DNA from: Microbacterium sp. RURRCA19A
Lineage (GTDB): Bacteria > Actinomycetota > Actinomycetes > Actinomycetales > Microbacteriaceae
Direction of reading: 5' to 3'
Assembly (NCBI RefSeq): GCF_900156455.1
Contig: NZ_FTNQ01000001.1
Span: 1 to 64,000 of the forward strand
DNA length: 64,000 bases
Both the position numbers and the translations under genes were made by a program. Below are positions 16,135 through 24,726 of this stretch, piece after piece (positions within the stretch are counted from its first letter, which is position 1; every line of letters begins with the position of its first letter). The notes below the pieces were generated by a model, which had not been told where the DNA came from, made no database searches, and saw only the letters and a program-made list of their open reading frames with translations.

Positions 16135-18078
16135 ATGAGCATGGGCGGCATGGGCGGAGGAATGTTCCGCGGTGTGTACGCGGAGACGCAGCGGCAGCGG
16201 AACGCCGAGGCGCCCCGCGTTCCCGATCTCGGACGGCGGGTGGCGTCGCTGTTCCGCCCCTACCGCCGCCGCATCGCCGTGACGGTGATCCTCGTCGTGC
16301 TCGGCGCCGCCGTGGCCGTCATCCCTCCGCTGCTCGTGCAGCGCATCTTCGACGACGCGCTGTTCCCCGTCGACGGCTCGCCCGTCGACCTTCGGCTCCT
16401 CGCGGTCCTGGTCGCGGCGATGATCGGCCTCTTCCTCCTCTCGGGCGGCCTCGGGGTCGCTCAGACGTGGTTCACCGCGACGGTCGGCAACCGGGTCACG
16501 GGCGATCTGCGCGTGCGACTGTTCGACCATCTCCAAGCGATGGAGCTCGGTTTCTTCACGCGGACCAAGACCGGCGTCATCCAGTCGCGTCTGCAGAACG
16601 ACGTCGGGGGCGTGTCCGGTGTGCTCACCAACACCGTCACCAGCATCCTCGGCAACTCGGTGACGGTGGTGGCCTCGCTCGTGGCGATGATCCTCATCGA
16701 CTGGCGCCTGACGCTGATCGCCGTGGTCATCATGCCCGTCCTGGTCCTCGTGCAACGCCGCGTCGGACAGGTGCGGGCGCGGATCGCCGCCCAGACGCAG
16801 GAGTCGCTCTCCGAGCTGTCCGCGATCACGCAGGAGACCCTGAGCGTGTCCGGCATCCTGCTGTCGAAGTCGTTCAACCGGCAGCGCACCGAGTCGGCCC
16901 GGTACGACGCCGAGAACGCCAACCAGGTCCGCCTCCAGGTGCGTCAGGCGATGAGCGGACAGCGGTTCTTCGCGGTCGTCCAGGTGATCATGGCGAGCGT
17001 CCCCGCGATCATCTACCTCGTCGCGGGGATCCTTGTGGGCGCCGGCGCGGGCACGCTCACGGCGGGAACGATCGTCGCCTTCACGACCGTGCAGGCGAGA
17101 TTGCTGATGCCGCTGATGGGGCTCATGCGCGTCGCCCTCGATGTGCAGACCTCATCGGCGCTGTTCGCGCGCATCTTCGAGTACCTCGATCTGAAGCCCG
17201 CGATCGCCGACGCGCCGGACGCCATCCCGGTGTCGGCGGCGCCCGGTCCCGTCGGTCGCATCGAGTTCCGCGACGTCGTGTTCCGTTACCCCGACGCGCC
17301 GGAGCAGGCGCGCCCCACCCTCGGTGGAGTCTCGTTCGTCGTGGAGCCGGGTCAGCACGTCGCCTTCGTCGGCCCGTCGGGTGCGGGCAAGACGACCATC
17401 CTCTACCTCACGCCGCGCATGTACGAGGCGAGCGGGGGAGCGGTGATGTTCTCGGGGGCCGACGTCCGCTCGCTCGAACGCGCGTCGATCATCGACGACA
17501 TCGGCATCGTCTCGCAGGAGACGTACCTCTTCCACGCCTCGGTCCGCGAGAACCTGCGGTACGCGAAGCCCGAGGCCACGGATGCCGAGATCGAGGCGGC
17601 GTGCCGCGCGGCGAACATCCACCACGTCATCGCCGGTTTCGAGGACGGGTACGACACGATCGTGGGCGAGCGCGGCTATCGCCTCTCGGGCGGCGAGAAG
17701 CAGCGCATCGCGATCGCCCGCGTGCTGCTGAAAGACCCGCCGGTGCTTCTGCTCGATGAGGCGACGAGCGCCCTGGACACCGTGTCGGAGCGGATCGTCC
17801 AGGAGGCGCTGGAGACGGCCGCGCACGGGCGCACCACGCTGTCGATCGCGCACCGCCTGTCGACGGTCATCGGCGCCGACCGGATCCACGTCGTCGACGC
17901 CGGACGCATCGTCGAATCGGGCACGCATGCCGAACTGCTCGCCGCCGGAGGGCTCTACGCCGGACTCGCCGCCGAGCAGATGGCCGCGTCGTTCGTGCTC
18001 ACCGAGGAGGAGCGCGACAGCGTCGATCTCGCGCGTCCCGCCCTGGTCTCTCGCCGCGGCGACCAGCCACCGGAGTAG
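16135..18078 (+). CDS. ABC-type exporter, fused membrane and ATPase domains
   Basis: The 647-residue protein starts with MSMGGMGGGMFRGVY, a Gly/Met-rich leader common in actinobacterial exporters. A six-helix type IV exporter domain follows (about 55-345), then an ATPase domain. That domain has Walker A GPSGAGKTT, Q-loop VSQETYLF, signature LSGGEKQR, Walker B VLLLDEAT and switch His in IAHRLST. All catalytic residues are present, so it should work as a homodimer that exports a lipid, peptide or drug. A much longer open frame extends upstream to 14452, but it is the shadow of the opposite-strand exporter gene. Confidence 0.92.
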   Translation: MSMGGMGGGMFRGVYAETQRQRNAEAPRVPDLGRRVASLFRPYRRRIAVTVILVVLGAAVAVIPPLLVQRIFDDALFPVDGSPVDLRLLAVLVAAMIGLFLLSGGLGVAQTWFTATVGNRVTGDLRVRLFDHLQAMELGFFTRTKTGVIQSRLQNDVGGVSGVLTNTVTSILGNSVTVVASLVAMILIDWRLTLIAVVIMPVLVLVQRRVGQVRARIAAQTQESLSELSAITQETLSVSGILLSKSFNRQRTESARYDAENANQVRLQVRQAMSGQRFFAVVQVIMASVPAIIYLVAGILVGAGAGTLTAGTIVAFTTVQARLLMPLMGLMRVALDVQTSSALFARIFEYLDLKPAIADAPDAIPVSAAPGPVGRIEFRDVVFRYPDAPEQARPTLGGVSFVVEPGQHVAFVGPSGAGKTTILYLTPRMYEASGGAVMFSGADVRSLERASIIDDIGIVSQETYLFHASVRENLRYAKPEATDAEIEAACRAANIHHVIAGFEDGYDTIVGERGYRLSGGEKQRIAIARVLLKDPPVLLLDEATSALDTVSERIVQEALETAAHGRTTLSIAHRLSTVIGADRIHVVDAGRIVESGTHAELLAAGGLYAGLAAEQMAASFVLTEEERDSVDLARPALVSRRGDQPPE

Positions 18079-18101
18079 GTCGGCGGCGCGGCCACCGCTG
18101 C

Positions 18102-18159
18102 CGAGTGTCCAGAACACGCCGTCAGCGCTGCCCCCGATGCGGCGTGTCGTGGACACTCG
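18102..18159. repeat. 58-nt palindromic repeat (copy 1), likely terminator
   Basis: A 20-base arm at 18102-18121 pairs with 18140-18159 with two mismatches around an 18-base loop. Each arm contains the nearly self-complementary core GTGTCC-A-GAACAC. The same structure, with the same arm and loop lengths, recurs at 53353-53410. Both copies lie between convergent genes. Confidence 0.75.
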
Positions 18160-18177
18160 CGGGGTGCCGGACGTCGG

Positions 18178-19074
18178 CTACTCCGGCAGCGTCTCGAGGA
18201 ACGCCTCGAGCGCGATCCGGTACACCGGGTCCGGATGCGTTTCAGCGATTCGCATCAGCGGCGGCAGGTCGAGGGTGCGGATGAGGCGCCCGCGCTCGAC
18301 GACGGCGGCCTCGGCGCCGGCCGCCCGGAGGACGCCGATGCCCTCGCCGAGCGCCTCCAGGTAGTCGCGCAGCACGTCGACTTCGCTCAGGCGCTGCGTG
18401 ATGGAACTGCGGTCGCGGCGCTCCCGCCACTCGACCACGACGTCGGGGACGACGTCGAACGCCGTCGCGAGCGTGTACATGCGTTGCGCGACGACCTGGT
18501 CCTCGTAGTAGCGGCCCTCGGGGAAGCGCAGTCCGTGGGCGCGCCAGAAGTCGGTGCGGCTCAGCTTGGACCACGCCACGATGTTCCCGGATGCCGCGGG
18601 GTGCTGCGCGAGTGTCGTTCCCTCGCGGGCGGGGTCGGTGGCCGCCGTCACCCATGGCTGCACGTCGCCCGCGATGTAGCCCGGGCCGTCGGCATCCGGT
18701 CGCAGCCGCACGTAGGCGCCCAGGACGAAGTCGCTGCCCGTCGTCTCCAGCGTCTGCCGGAGCCGCTCGAGCGCGTACGGGCGGAGGATGTCGTCGGCGT
18801 CGAGGAACGCGGTGTAGGGCGTGTCGACGAGGTCGAGGCCGCTGTTGCGGGCGGCGCCGAGCCCGCGCGGCTCGTCGTGTTCGACGAGCACGAAGCGGGG
18901 GTCGGCCGCGGCCGCGTCGGCGAACAGCCGGCGGGTGCCGTCGGTCGAGCCGTCGTCGACGAGGACGGCTCTCCAGCTGTCGAGGGTCTGCGTCTGCAGC
19001 GATCGCAGGGCTTCACCGGCGAACGCGGCCACATCGCGGCCGGGGACGATCACGGTGATCGCGGGGGAACTCAC
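18178..19074 (-). CDS. Glycosyltransferase family 2
   Basis: The 298-residue protein has the GT-A fold hallmarks. The nucleotide-binding motif is LVDDGSTDGT near residue 37, the DxD-type metal site is FLDADDIL near 88, and a FPEGRYYEDQVV segment near 190 is typical of EpsH/WcaA-like enzymes. It transfers a sugar from a nucleotide donor to a cell-surface glycan or lipid; the acceptor is unknown. The GTG start overlaps the stop of the cysteine desulfurase by four bases (GTGA), so it is translated as the last gene of the NAD operon, although its role seems unrelated. Confidence 0.87.
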   Translation of the reverse strand: MSSPAITVIVPGRDVAAFAGEALRSLQTQTLDSWRAVLVDDGSTDGTRRLFADAAAADPRFVLVEHDEPRGLGAARNSGLDLVDTPYTAFLDADDILRPYALERLRQTLETTGSDFVLGAYVRLRPDADGPGYIAGDVQPWVTAATDPAREGTTLAQHPAASGNIVAWSKLSRTDFWRAHGLRFPEGRYYEDQVVAQRMYTLATAFDVVPDVVVEWRERRDRSSITQRLSEVDVLRDYLEALGEGIGVLRAAGAEAAVVERGRLIRTLDLPPLMRIAETHPDPVYRIALEAFLETLPE

Positions 19075-20201
19075 CCGCGTGATCCTACGGCGGTCACCGC
19101 CTCGGCGACGGCGGTTGCCACGGCGTCGAGATTCTGCGTCATACGGTGCGGGAAGGTGAACCGGACGGCGGTGCGGGCGTCGTCGGGGTCGACACCCAGG
19201 GCGAGCAGGACGTGCGACGCCTCTTCGCTGCCCGCGGCACACGCCGAGCCGCTCGACGACACGATCCCCCGGCGCTCGAGCTCGAGCAGCACGGTCTCCC
19301 CGTTCACGCCGGGGAACACGAAGCTGGCCGTGGCGGGGAGACGCCGTTCCGGGTGGCCGGTGAGGCGGGCCCCGGGCACGCCCGCGAGCACTCCGGCGAT
19401 GAACGCGTCGCGATACCGGGCCGCCGCGGCGGCGTCCGCGGTCCGTTCGGCTTCGGCCAGCGCCAGTGCGGTCGCGACGGCCACAGCGCCGGCGACGTCG
19501 GGGGTCCCCGATCTCCGGCCGCGCTCCTGACCGCCCCCGTGCAGCAACGGCTCGAGGGGGAGTCGCCCGCGGACCGCGAGGATGCCGGTGCCCTTCGGCG
19601 CGCCGACCTTGTGCCCCGCGATGGTGATCGCGTCCGCGCCGAGCCCCGCGAGGGGCAGCCATCCGGCCGCTTGGACGGCGTCGAGATGCAGCGGAACCCC
19701 CCGGGCGTGGGCGACGGCGGCGAGGGCGGCGGCATCCTGGACCGTCCCGACCTCGTTGTTGGCGTATCCGACGCTCACCAGCGCCGTGTCGTCGCGGAGT
19801 GCGTCGGCGAGGGCGGCGGGCGAGAGCGTGCCGGTCCCGTCGACGGGCGCATACGTCACCTCCACGCCGTGCAGACGTGCGAGGTAGTCGGCCGAGGCGA
19901 GCACCGACTCGTGCTCGATCGCCGTCGTGACGAGGTGCTTCTTCCCGGAGCCGAGCACGAGCCCCTTGATCGCGGTGTTGTTCGACTCGGTGCCGCCCGA
20001 GGTGAACACGATGTCACCCGACCGCATCCCGAGGATCGCCGCCACGCGCGCGCGGGCGCCCTCGAGGGCGGATGCGGCGGCCTCGCCGACCTCGTGGTGG
20101 CTCGACGGGTTGCCGAACCACCGGGTGAGGTACGGCGCCATCGCCTCGACGACCTCGGGGCGCACTGGGGTCGTCGCGGCGTTGTCGAGGTACAGGTTCA
20201 C
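19071..20201 (-). CDS. Cysteine desulfurase, NifS/IscS type, of the NAD operon
   Basis: The 376-residue protein has the PLP-binding stretch ITIAGHKVGAPKG, whose Lys forms the Schiff base, and the active-site loop SSSGSACAAGSEEA with the nucleophilic Cys. It opens with LYLDNAATTP, a family hallmark. It moves sulfur from cysteine to a persulfide for Fe-S assembly. Its place right behind nadA-nadB-nadC suggests it serves the oxygen-sensitive [4Fe-4S] cluster of NadA. The GTG start overlaps the nadC stop (GTGA). Confidence 0.9.
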   Translation of the reverse strand: MNLYLDNAATTPVRPEVVEAMAPYLTRWFGNPSSHHEVGEAAASALEGARARVAAILGMRSGDIVFTSGGTESNNTAIKGLVLGSGKKHLVTTAIEHESVLASADYLARLHGVEVTYAPVDGTGTLSPAALADALRDDTALVSVGYANNEVGTVQDAAALAAVAHARGVPLHLDAVQAAGWLPLAGLGADAITIAGHKVGAPKGTGILAVRGRLPLEPLLHGGGQERGRRSGTPDVAGAVAVATALALAEAERTADAAAAARYRDAFIAGVLAGVPGARLTGHPERRLPATASFVFPGVNGETVLLELERRGIVSSSGSACAAGSEEASHVLLALGVDPDDARTAVRFTFPHRMTQNLDAVATAVAEAVTAVGSRG

Positions 20202-21055
20202 GCTGTGCGGATGCGGATGTCGAGGCCGAGGTCGAGAGCGGGGGCGGAGTGGGTGAGCGCCCCGACGGAGATGACGTCGACGCCGGTCTCGGCGATCGCG
20301 CGCACCGTGTCGAGGGTCACCCCGCCGGACGCCTCGACGACGACGCTCCCCGCGATCTTCTCGACGCCGGCACGCAGGTCGTCGAGCGAGAAGTTGTCGA
20401 GCATGATCGTGTCGACCCCCGCGGCCAGGACGGCGTCGATCTGATCCAGACGGTCGACCTCGACCTCGACGTGCGTGGTGTGCGGGAGCCTCGCGATCGC
20501 GCTTTCGAGCGCCTGGGTGAGCGGCAGGCCGCTGGCGGCGAGCACCGCGAGGTGGTTGTCCTTCGCCATGACGGCATCCGAGAGGGAGAAGCGGTGGTTG
20601 TGGCCGCCCCCGTCGCGGACCGCCTGCCGCTCGATCGCGCGGAGCCCCGGCGTCGTCTTGCGGGTGTCGACGATGCGCGCGCCCGTGTGGGCGACGGCGG
20701 CGACGTAGCGGCTCGTGAGGGTGGCGATGCCCGACATGCGCTGGACGAAGTTCAGCCCGATCCGTTCCGCGGTCAGCACCGCCCGCGCGGGGCCGGTCAC
20801 CACGGCGAGCACTTCGCCGGGGACGAACTCGACGCCGTCCGCGACACGGATGTCGACGTCGATCGTCGGATCGGTCAGCGTGAACGCCGCGCGGAACACG
20901 GCGGCTCCGCTGAAGACGCCGATCTCCCGGGCGATGAGCTCGGCGCGGGCGGTCGCGTCAGCGGGGATGAGGGTCTCGCTGGTGAGATCGCCCCAGGGGG
21001 CGTCTTCCTCCAGCGCGGCCGTGACGACGCGGTCGATGGTGGCACGGGTCAGCAT
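20198..21055 (-). CDS. nadC: Nicotinate-nucleotide pyrophosphorylase (carboxylating), quinolinate phosphoribosyltransferase
   Basis: The 285-residue enzyme converts quinolinate and PRPP to nicotinate mononucleotide. Visible signatures are EDAPWGDLTSET at the N-terminus, NFVQRMSGIATLT, the substrate-binding DTRKTTPGLR, KDNHL, and the C-terminal barrel motifs IMLDNFS and EASGGV. Length is normal. The ATG at 21055 lies seven bases inside the end of nadB, so translation is coupled. Confidence 0.96.
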   Translation of the reverse strand: MLTRATIDRVVTAALEEDAPWGDLTSETLIPADATARAELIAREIGVFSGAAVFRAAFTLTDPTIDVDIRVADGVEFVPGEVLAVVTGPARAVLTAERIGLNFVQRMSGIATLTSRYVAAVAHTGARIVDTRKTTPGLRAIERQAVRDGGGHNHRFSLSDAVMAKDNHLAVLAASGLPLTQALESAIARLPHTTHVEVEVDRLDQIDAVLAAGVDTIMLDNFSLDDLRAGVEKIAGSVVVEASGGVTLDTVRAIAETGVDVISVGALTHSAPALDLGLDIRIRTA

Positions 21056-22554
21056 GCGAGGGCCTCCGGAGCGGGAAGGGATGCCACGGCGGGGGACTCG
21101 TCGGAGCGGAAGTGGGCGCCGACCGAGTCGGTGCGGGCGAGGGCTGCGGCGACGACGTGCTGCGCCACGAGCAGCAGTCCCGCGTCCTCGATGGATCGGG
21201 GCCGAGGGTCGGCGGCCCAGGCGGCGAGGACGCCGGCCGCCCGTCGGAGTCCGGCCTCGTCGCGGACCAGTCCGGCGTGCTCCCACATGAGCTCCTGCAG
21301 CGCGGTGCGGGAGAACGCCGGGGCGTTCTTCGCGGCCGCGACGAGCGGGAGCGGGACCGGCGCGGGTGCCGCGATCTGCGGCCACGCGGTGTCGGTGGCC
21401 GCGGCTTCTCCAGCACGGGCACCGAAGACGGCGCCCTCGAGGAGCGAGTTGGATGCCAGCCGATTCGCGCCGTGCACGCCGGTGCGGGCGGTCTCACCGA
21501 CCGCGTACAGTCCGGGCACCGTGGTGCGTCCGTCGAGATCGGTGACGACTCCGCCCATGAGGTAGTGCGCCGCGGGGGTGACCGGGATCGGTTCGCGCGA
21601 CCAGTCGAGGCCGCGGGCGCGGACGGCGGCGTCGATCGTCGGGAACCGCTGCGCGAGGCGCTCGGCCCCGAGGGCCGTGGCATCCAGACGCACCGGACGA
21701 CCGCCCTGCCGGGCCATGGCCCGGGCGTTGGCGCGCGCGACCACGTCGCGCGGCGCCAGCTCGCCGTCGGGGTGGGCGTCGAAGGCGAATCGACGTCCGG
21801 CATCGTCGATCAGGGTCGCGCCGTCGCCGCGCACCGCCTCGGAGACGAGGAACGGCGCGCCGACGGCGAGGGCCGTGGGGTGGAACTGCACGAACTCGAG
21901 GTCGGCGACGGCCGCCCCCGCGCGCACGGCCGCGGCGATGCCGTCGCCGGTCGCCGAGGCGGGGTTGGTGGTGTGGGCGTAGAGCTGGCCCGCGCCGCCC
22001 GTCGCCAGGATGACCGCGTCGGCGCGCAGGCGCCGCCGGTGGCCGTCGGTCTCGACGTCGATCCCCACGACGCGGCCGCCCTCGACCACGAGGTCGCGCA
22101 GCAGCGTGTGCTCTCGGACGTCCACGGCACTCGCGCGGGCCGCGGAGCCGAGCGCCGCCTGGATCGCCGCACCCGTGGCATCCCCTCCGGCGTGCAGCAC
22201 CCGCGGGCGGGCGTGCGCCGCTTCGAGACCGCGGGCGAAGTCGCCGTCCGCGGCGCGGTCGAAGGCGACTCCGCGCCGGACGAGCTCGGCGATGCGGTCG
22301 GGGCCCTCGGTCACCAGCGTCCGCACGGCGACGGGGTCGTTCAGCCCTCCACCCGCGGTGAGGGTGTCGGCGATGTGCGAGTCGACCGTGTCGTCCGGGG
22401 CGGTGACCGCCGCCACCCCGCCCTGCGCCCAGCGCGTGTTGGTGTCGGCCAGGGCCCCCTTGGTCACGACGGTGACGTGGCATCCCTTCTCCGCCGCGTG
22501 CAGAGCCGCGGTGAGACCGGCGATGCCGCTGCCGACGACGACGACGTCGGTCAT
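21049..22554 (-). CDS. nadB: L-aspartate oxidase
   Basis: The 501-residue flavoenzyme oxidises L-aspartate to iminoaspartate, the substrate of NadA. It has the FAD-binding VVVGSGIAGLTAALHA at the N-terminus, the DTNTRWAQGGVAAV segment, HAGGDATGAA, and the GLYAVGETARTGVHGANRL flavin motif near residue 355. A C-terminal helical domain has the EL-W-x-x-A-G pattern. The ATG overlaps the nadA stop (ATGA). Confidence 0.96.
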   Translation of the reverse strand: MTDVVVVGSGIAGLTAALHAAEKGCHVTVVTKGALADTNTRWAQGGVAAVTAPDDTVDSHIADTLTAGGGLNDPVAVRTLVTEGPDRIAELVRRGVAFDRAADGDFARGLEAAHARPRVLHAGGDATGAAIQAALGSAARASAVDVREHTLLRDLVVEGGRVVGIDVETDGHRRRLRADAVILATGGAGQLYAHTTNPASATGDGIAAAVRAGAAVADLEFVQFHPTALAVGAPFLVSEAVRGDGATLIDDAGRRFAFDAHPDGELAPRDVVARANARAMARQGGRPVRLDATALGAERLAQRFPTIDAAVRARGLDWSREPIPVTPAAHYLMGGVVTDLDGRTTVPGLYAVGETARTGVHGANRLASNSLLEGAVFGARAGEAAATDTAWPQIAAPAPVPLPLVAAAKNAPAFSRTALQELMWEHAGLVRDEAGLRRAAGVLAAWAADPRPRSIEDAGLLLVAQHVVAAALARTDSVGAHFRSDESPAVASLPAPEALAC

Positions 22555-23882
22555 TTCACGGCGCCGTTCGGCTTGGCCGCGAGCATGCGCTCGAGGGCGA
22601 CGGTGGCGGGCTCGGCGACGTCGGCGGGCACCGTGATGCGGTTGACCACGGAGCCGGCGACGAGCGACTCGAGCACCCAGGCGAGGTATCCGGGGTGGAT
22701 GCGGTACATCGTCGAGCAGGGGCACACGACCGGGTCGAGGCAGAAGATCTCGTGCTGCGGGTACTGGGCGGCCAGGCGCTGCACGAGGTTGATCTCGGTG
22801 CCGATCGCGAAAGTGGTGGGTTCCGTGGCCGCGGCGATCGCCTTGCGGATGATGTCGGTGGACCCGGCCTCGTCGGCGGCATCCACCACGTCCATGGGGC
22901 ACTCGGGGTGCACGATCACGCGGACGCCGGGGTGCTCGGCGCGGGCCTTGTCGATCTGGTCCACGCTGAACCGGCGGTGCACCGAGCAGAAGCCGTGCCA
23001 GAGGATCACGCGGCTGTCCTCGAGCTGCTCCGCGGTGGAGCCGCCGAGCGGACGGCGCGGGTTCCACATCGGCATCTGCTCCAGCGGCACGCCCATCGCC
23101 TTCGCGGTGTTGCGGCCGAGGTGCTGGTCAGGGAAGAAGAGCACGCGCCGCCCCCGCGCGAAGGCCCACTCCAGCACGGTGCGGGCGTTGGAGGAGGTGC
23201 AGACGATCCCGCCGTGGCGCCCGACGAAGCCCTTGATGGCGGCGCTGGAGTTCATGTACGTGACGGGGATCACGGGCAGGAGGCCCTCGGCATCCGGGGT
23301 CTCCAGGTCGCCGAGGACGTCTTCCAGCTGCTCCCAGCACTCCTCGACCTGGTCGATGTCGGCCATGTCGGCCATGGAGCACCCGGCGGCCAGGTTCGGC
23401 AGGATCACCGCCTGCTCGGGGCGCGAGAGCAGGTCGGCGGTCTCGGCCATGAAGTGCACGCCGCAGAAGACGATCGCCTCGGCCTCGGGGCGGTCCTTCG
23501 CCGCGTTGGCGAGCTGGAACGAGTCGCCGACGTAGTCGGCGTGCCGCACGACCTCTTCGCGCTGGTAGAAGTGGCCGAGCACGACGACCCGGTCGCCGAG
23601 CGTCGCCTTGGCCGCACGGATGCGGGCGTCGAGCTCGTCGTCGGACGCATCGCGGTACTCCCGCGGGAGTTCGCCCTGCCGCGGCGCGCCGGTGGGGATG
23701 ACGTCGCCCATCGACGAGCCGGGGCCGTAGCCGGGCCGCGTGTCGAAGTCCCACGGGCCCACCGCCAGGTCGGTGGTGCAGGTGGCGTCGGTCGACGCGC
23801 CCGAGACGATCGCCTGGATGACGTGATCGACGGAGGGGTCGATCTCGGGGCGAGGCTGCAGGGTGAGGGGTGTCGTGCTCAT
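22551..23882 (-). CDS. nadA: Quinolinate synthase A
   Basis: The 443-residue enzyme condenses iminoaspartate with dihydroxyacetone phosphate to quinolinate using a [4Fe-4S] cluster. The three cluster Cys are seen in IVFCGVHFM, HPECPMDV and DPVVCPCSTM. Other family motifs are LGHFYQREEV, GDSFQLA, NLAAGCSMAD, YMNSSAAIKG and FFPDQHLGRN. About 85 extra N-terminal residues precede the catalytic core, as in other actinobacterial NadA proteins. It begins 11 bases after the NrtR stop. Confidence 0.96.
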   Translation of the reverse strand: MSTTPLTLQPRPEIDPSVDHVIQAIVSGASTDATCTTDLAVGPWDFDTRPGYGPGSSMGDVIPTGAPRQGELPREYRDASDDELDARIRAAKATLGDRVVVLGHFYQREEVVRHADYVGDSFQLANAAKDRPEAEAIVFCGVHFMAETADLLSRPEQAVILPNLAAGCSMADMADIDQVEECWEQLEDVLGDLETPDAEGLLPVIPVTYMNSSAAIKGFVGRHGGIVCTSSNARTVLEWAFARGRRVLFFPDQHLGRNTAKAMGVPLEQMPMWNPRRPLGGSTAEQLEDSRVILWHGFCSVHRRFSVDQIDKARAEHPGVRVIVHPECPMDVVDAADEAGSTDIIRKAIAAATEPTTFAIGTEINLVQRLAAQYPQHEIFCLDPVVCPCSTMYRIHPGYLAWVLESLVAGSVVNRITVPADVAEPATVALERMLAAKPNGAVK

Positions 23883-23893
23883 GGACGGTCCGA

Positions 23894-24619
23894 TCAGTGA
23901 CGGGACGTGAGAGGCCCGCGGTCGGCGAGCTCCACGTCACGGTTGTAGCGGTACAGGCGGGCGGGGCGGTGGCTTCCGGTGCGGAAGCGCTCGGTCGGGA
24001 TCAGGGTGTCGGAGGTGTCGACCTGCCGTCGGAAGTTCGCCGGGTCGAGCCGTCGCCCGATGATCGTCTCGGTGACCTCTCGCAGATCGGCGAGGGTGAA
24101 CTCGTCCGGCAGGAGCCCGTGCGCGATGCGGCTGTAGCCGACCTTGTTGCGCAGGCGCCACAGCGTGTAGTCGACGATGTGGTTGTGGTCGAAGGCGAGC
24201 GTGGGCAGCGCGGTCGCATCGAACCACTCGACGTTCTCGGGGGCGTCGCCCTCGCGCGCGTGGGCGGCCACTTGCGCGTCGACCTCGTCGGAGCGCAGCA
24301 GCGCCCAGTACACGATCGACACGACTCGTGTGGGGGAGCGGTCCACGGCCCCGAAAGCGTAGAGCTGCTCCAGGTAGCTCGGTGTGAGTCCCGTCGTCTC
24401 TTCCAGGGTCCGGGATGCCGCGGAGTCCAGGCTCTCGGCCGGGTCGAGCCACCCGCCGGGGAGTGCCCACCGGCCGTCGTAGGGGTCGCGTGTCCGCCGG
24501 ACGAGGGGGAGCGAGAGCACCGGCTCGTCGTCGGCGTCGCGGCGGACGCTGAAGATCACCGTCGACACCGCGACACGCACATCGGCGTCGCGGGACTCGG
24601 GCTCGGGGGTTCGTGTCAT
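23894..24619 (-). CDS. nrtR: NrtR-type Nudix transcriptional regulator of NAD synthesis
   Basis: The 241-residue protein has an N-terminal Nudix fold and a C-terminal winged helix. The Nudix box (GGWLDPAESLDSAASRTLEE) keeps the first Gly, Glu and Arg but has Thr at two of the usual Glu positions, so hydrolysis is unlikely. This fits NrtR, which senses ADP-ribose or related NAD metabolites and represses NAD genes. It is the first gene of nrtR-nadA-nadB-nadC-nifS-GT2. A start at 24619 has GGAG at a good distance; an ATG at 24628 is the alternative. Both starts lie inside a GTGTCATCGTGAC-like box, and a perfect copy lies upstream. Confidence 0.9.
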   Translation of the reverse strand: MTRTPEPESRDADVRVAVSTVIFSVRRDADDEPVLSLPLVRRTRDPYDGRWALPGGWLDPAESLDSAASRTLEETTGLTPSYLEQLYAFGAVDRSPTRVVSIVYWALLRSDEVDAQVAAHAREGDAPENVEWFDATALPTLAFDHNHIVDYTLWRLRNKVGYSRIAHGLLPDEFTLADLREVTETIIGRRLDPANFRRQVDTSDTLIPTERFRTGSHRPARLYRYNRDVELADRGPLTSRH

Positions 24620-24627
24620 CGTGACCA
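24613..24627. promoter_or_regulatory. Second NrtR-like box, overlapping the nrtR start
   Basis: GTGTCA-TCG-TGACCA differs from the perfect palindrome at 24648-24662 by a single base in the last arm. It covers the start codons of nrtR and would add a second binding site for autorepression. Confidence 0.55.
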
Positions 24628-24641
24628 TATCTCCGCGGTCG

Positions 24642-24662
24642 ATCTTAGTGTCATCGTGACAC
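24642..24662 (-). promoter_or_regulatory. NAD operon promoter with a perfect NrtR-type operator
   Basis: GTGTCA-TCG-TGACAC at 24648-24662 is a perfect inverted repeat. On the minus strand it directly abuts a -10 box, TAAGAT (24642-24647), so a bound repressor would cover the spacer of the promoter. The start point would fall near 24635. GTGTCA...TGACAC-type boxes fit what I recall of NrtR sites in Actinobacteria. The divergent protease gene at 24727 could be affected too, but its own -10 box (TACCCT, 24698-24703) is 36 bases away. Confidence 0.7.
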
Positions 24663-24726
24663 GAAGGGCAAAACGGGACTCTCCCAGCGCTGCCGCGTAC
24701 CCTGGCGCTCGACTCTGGAGGTGCGG

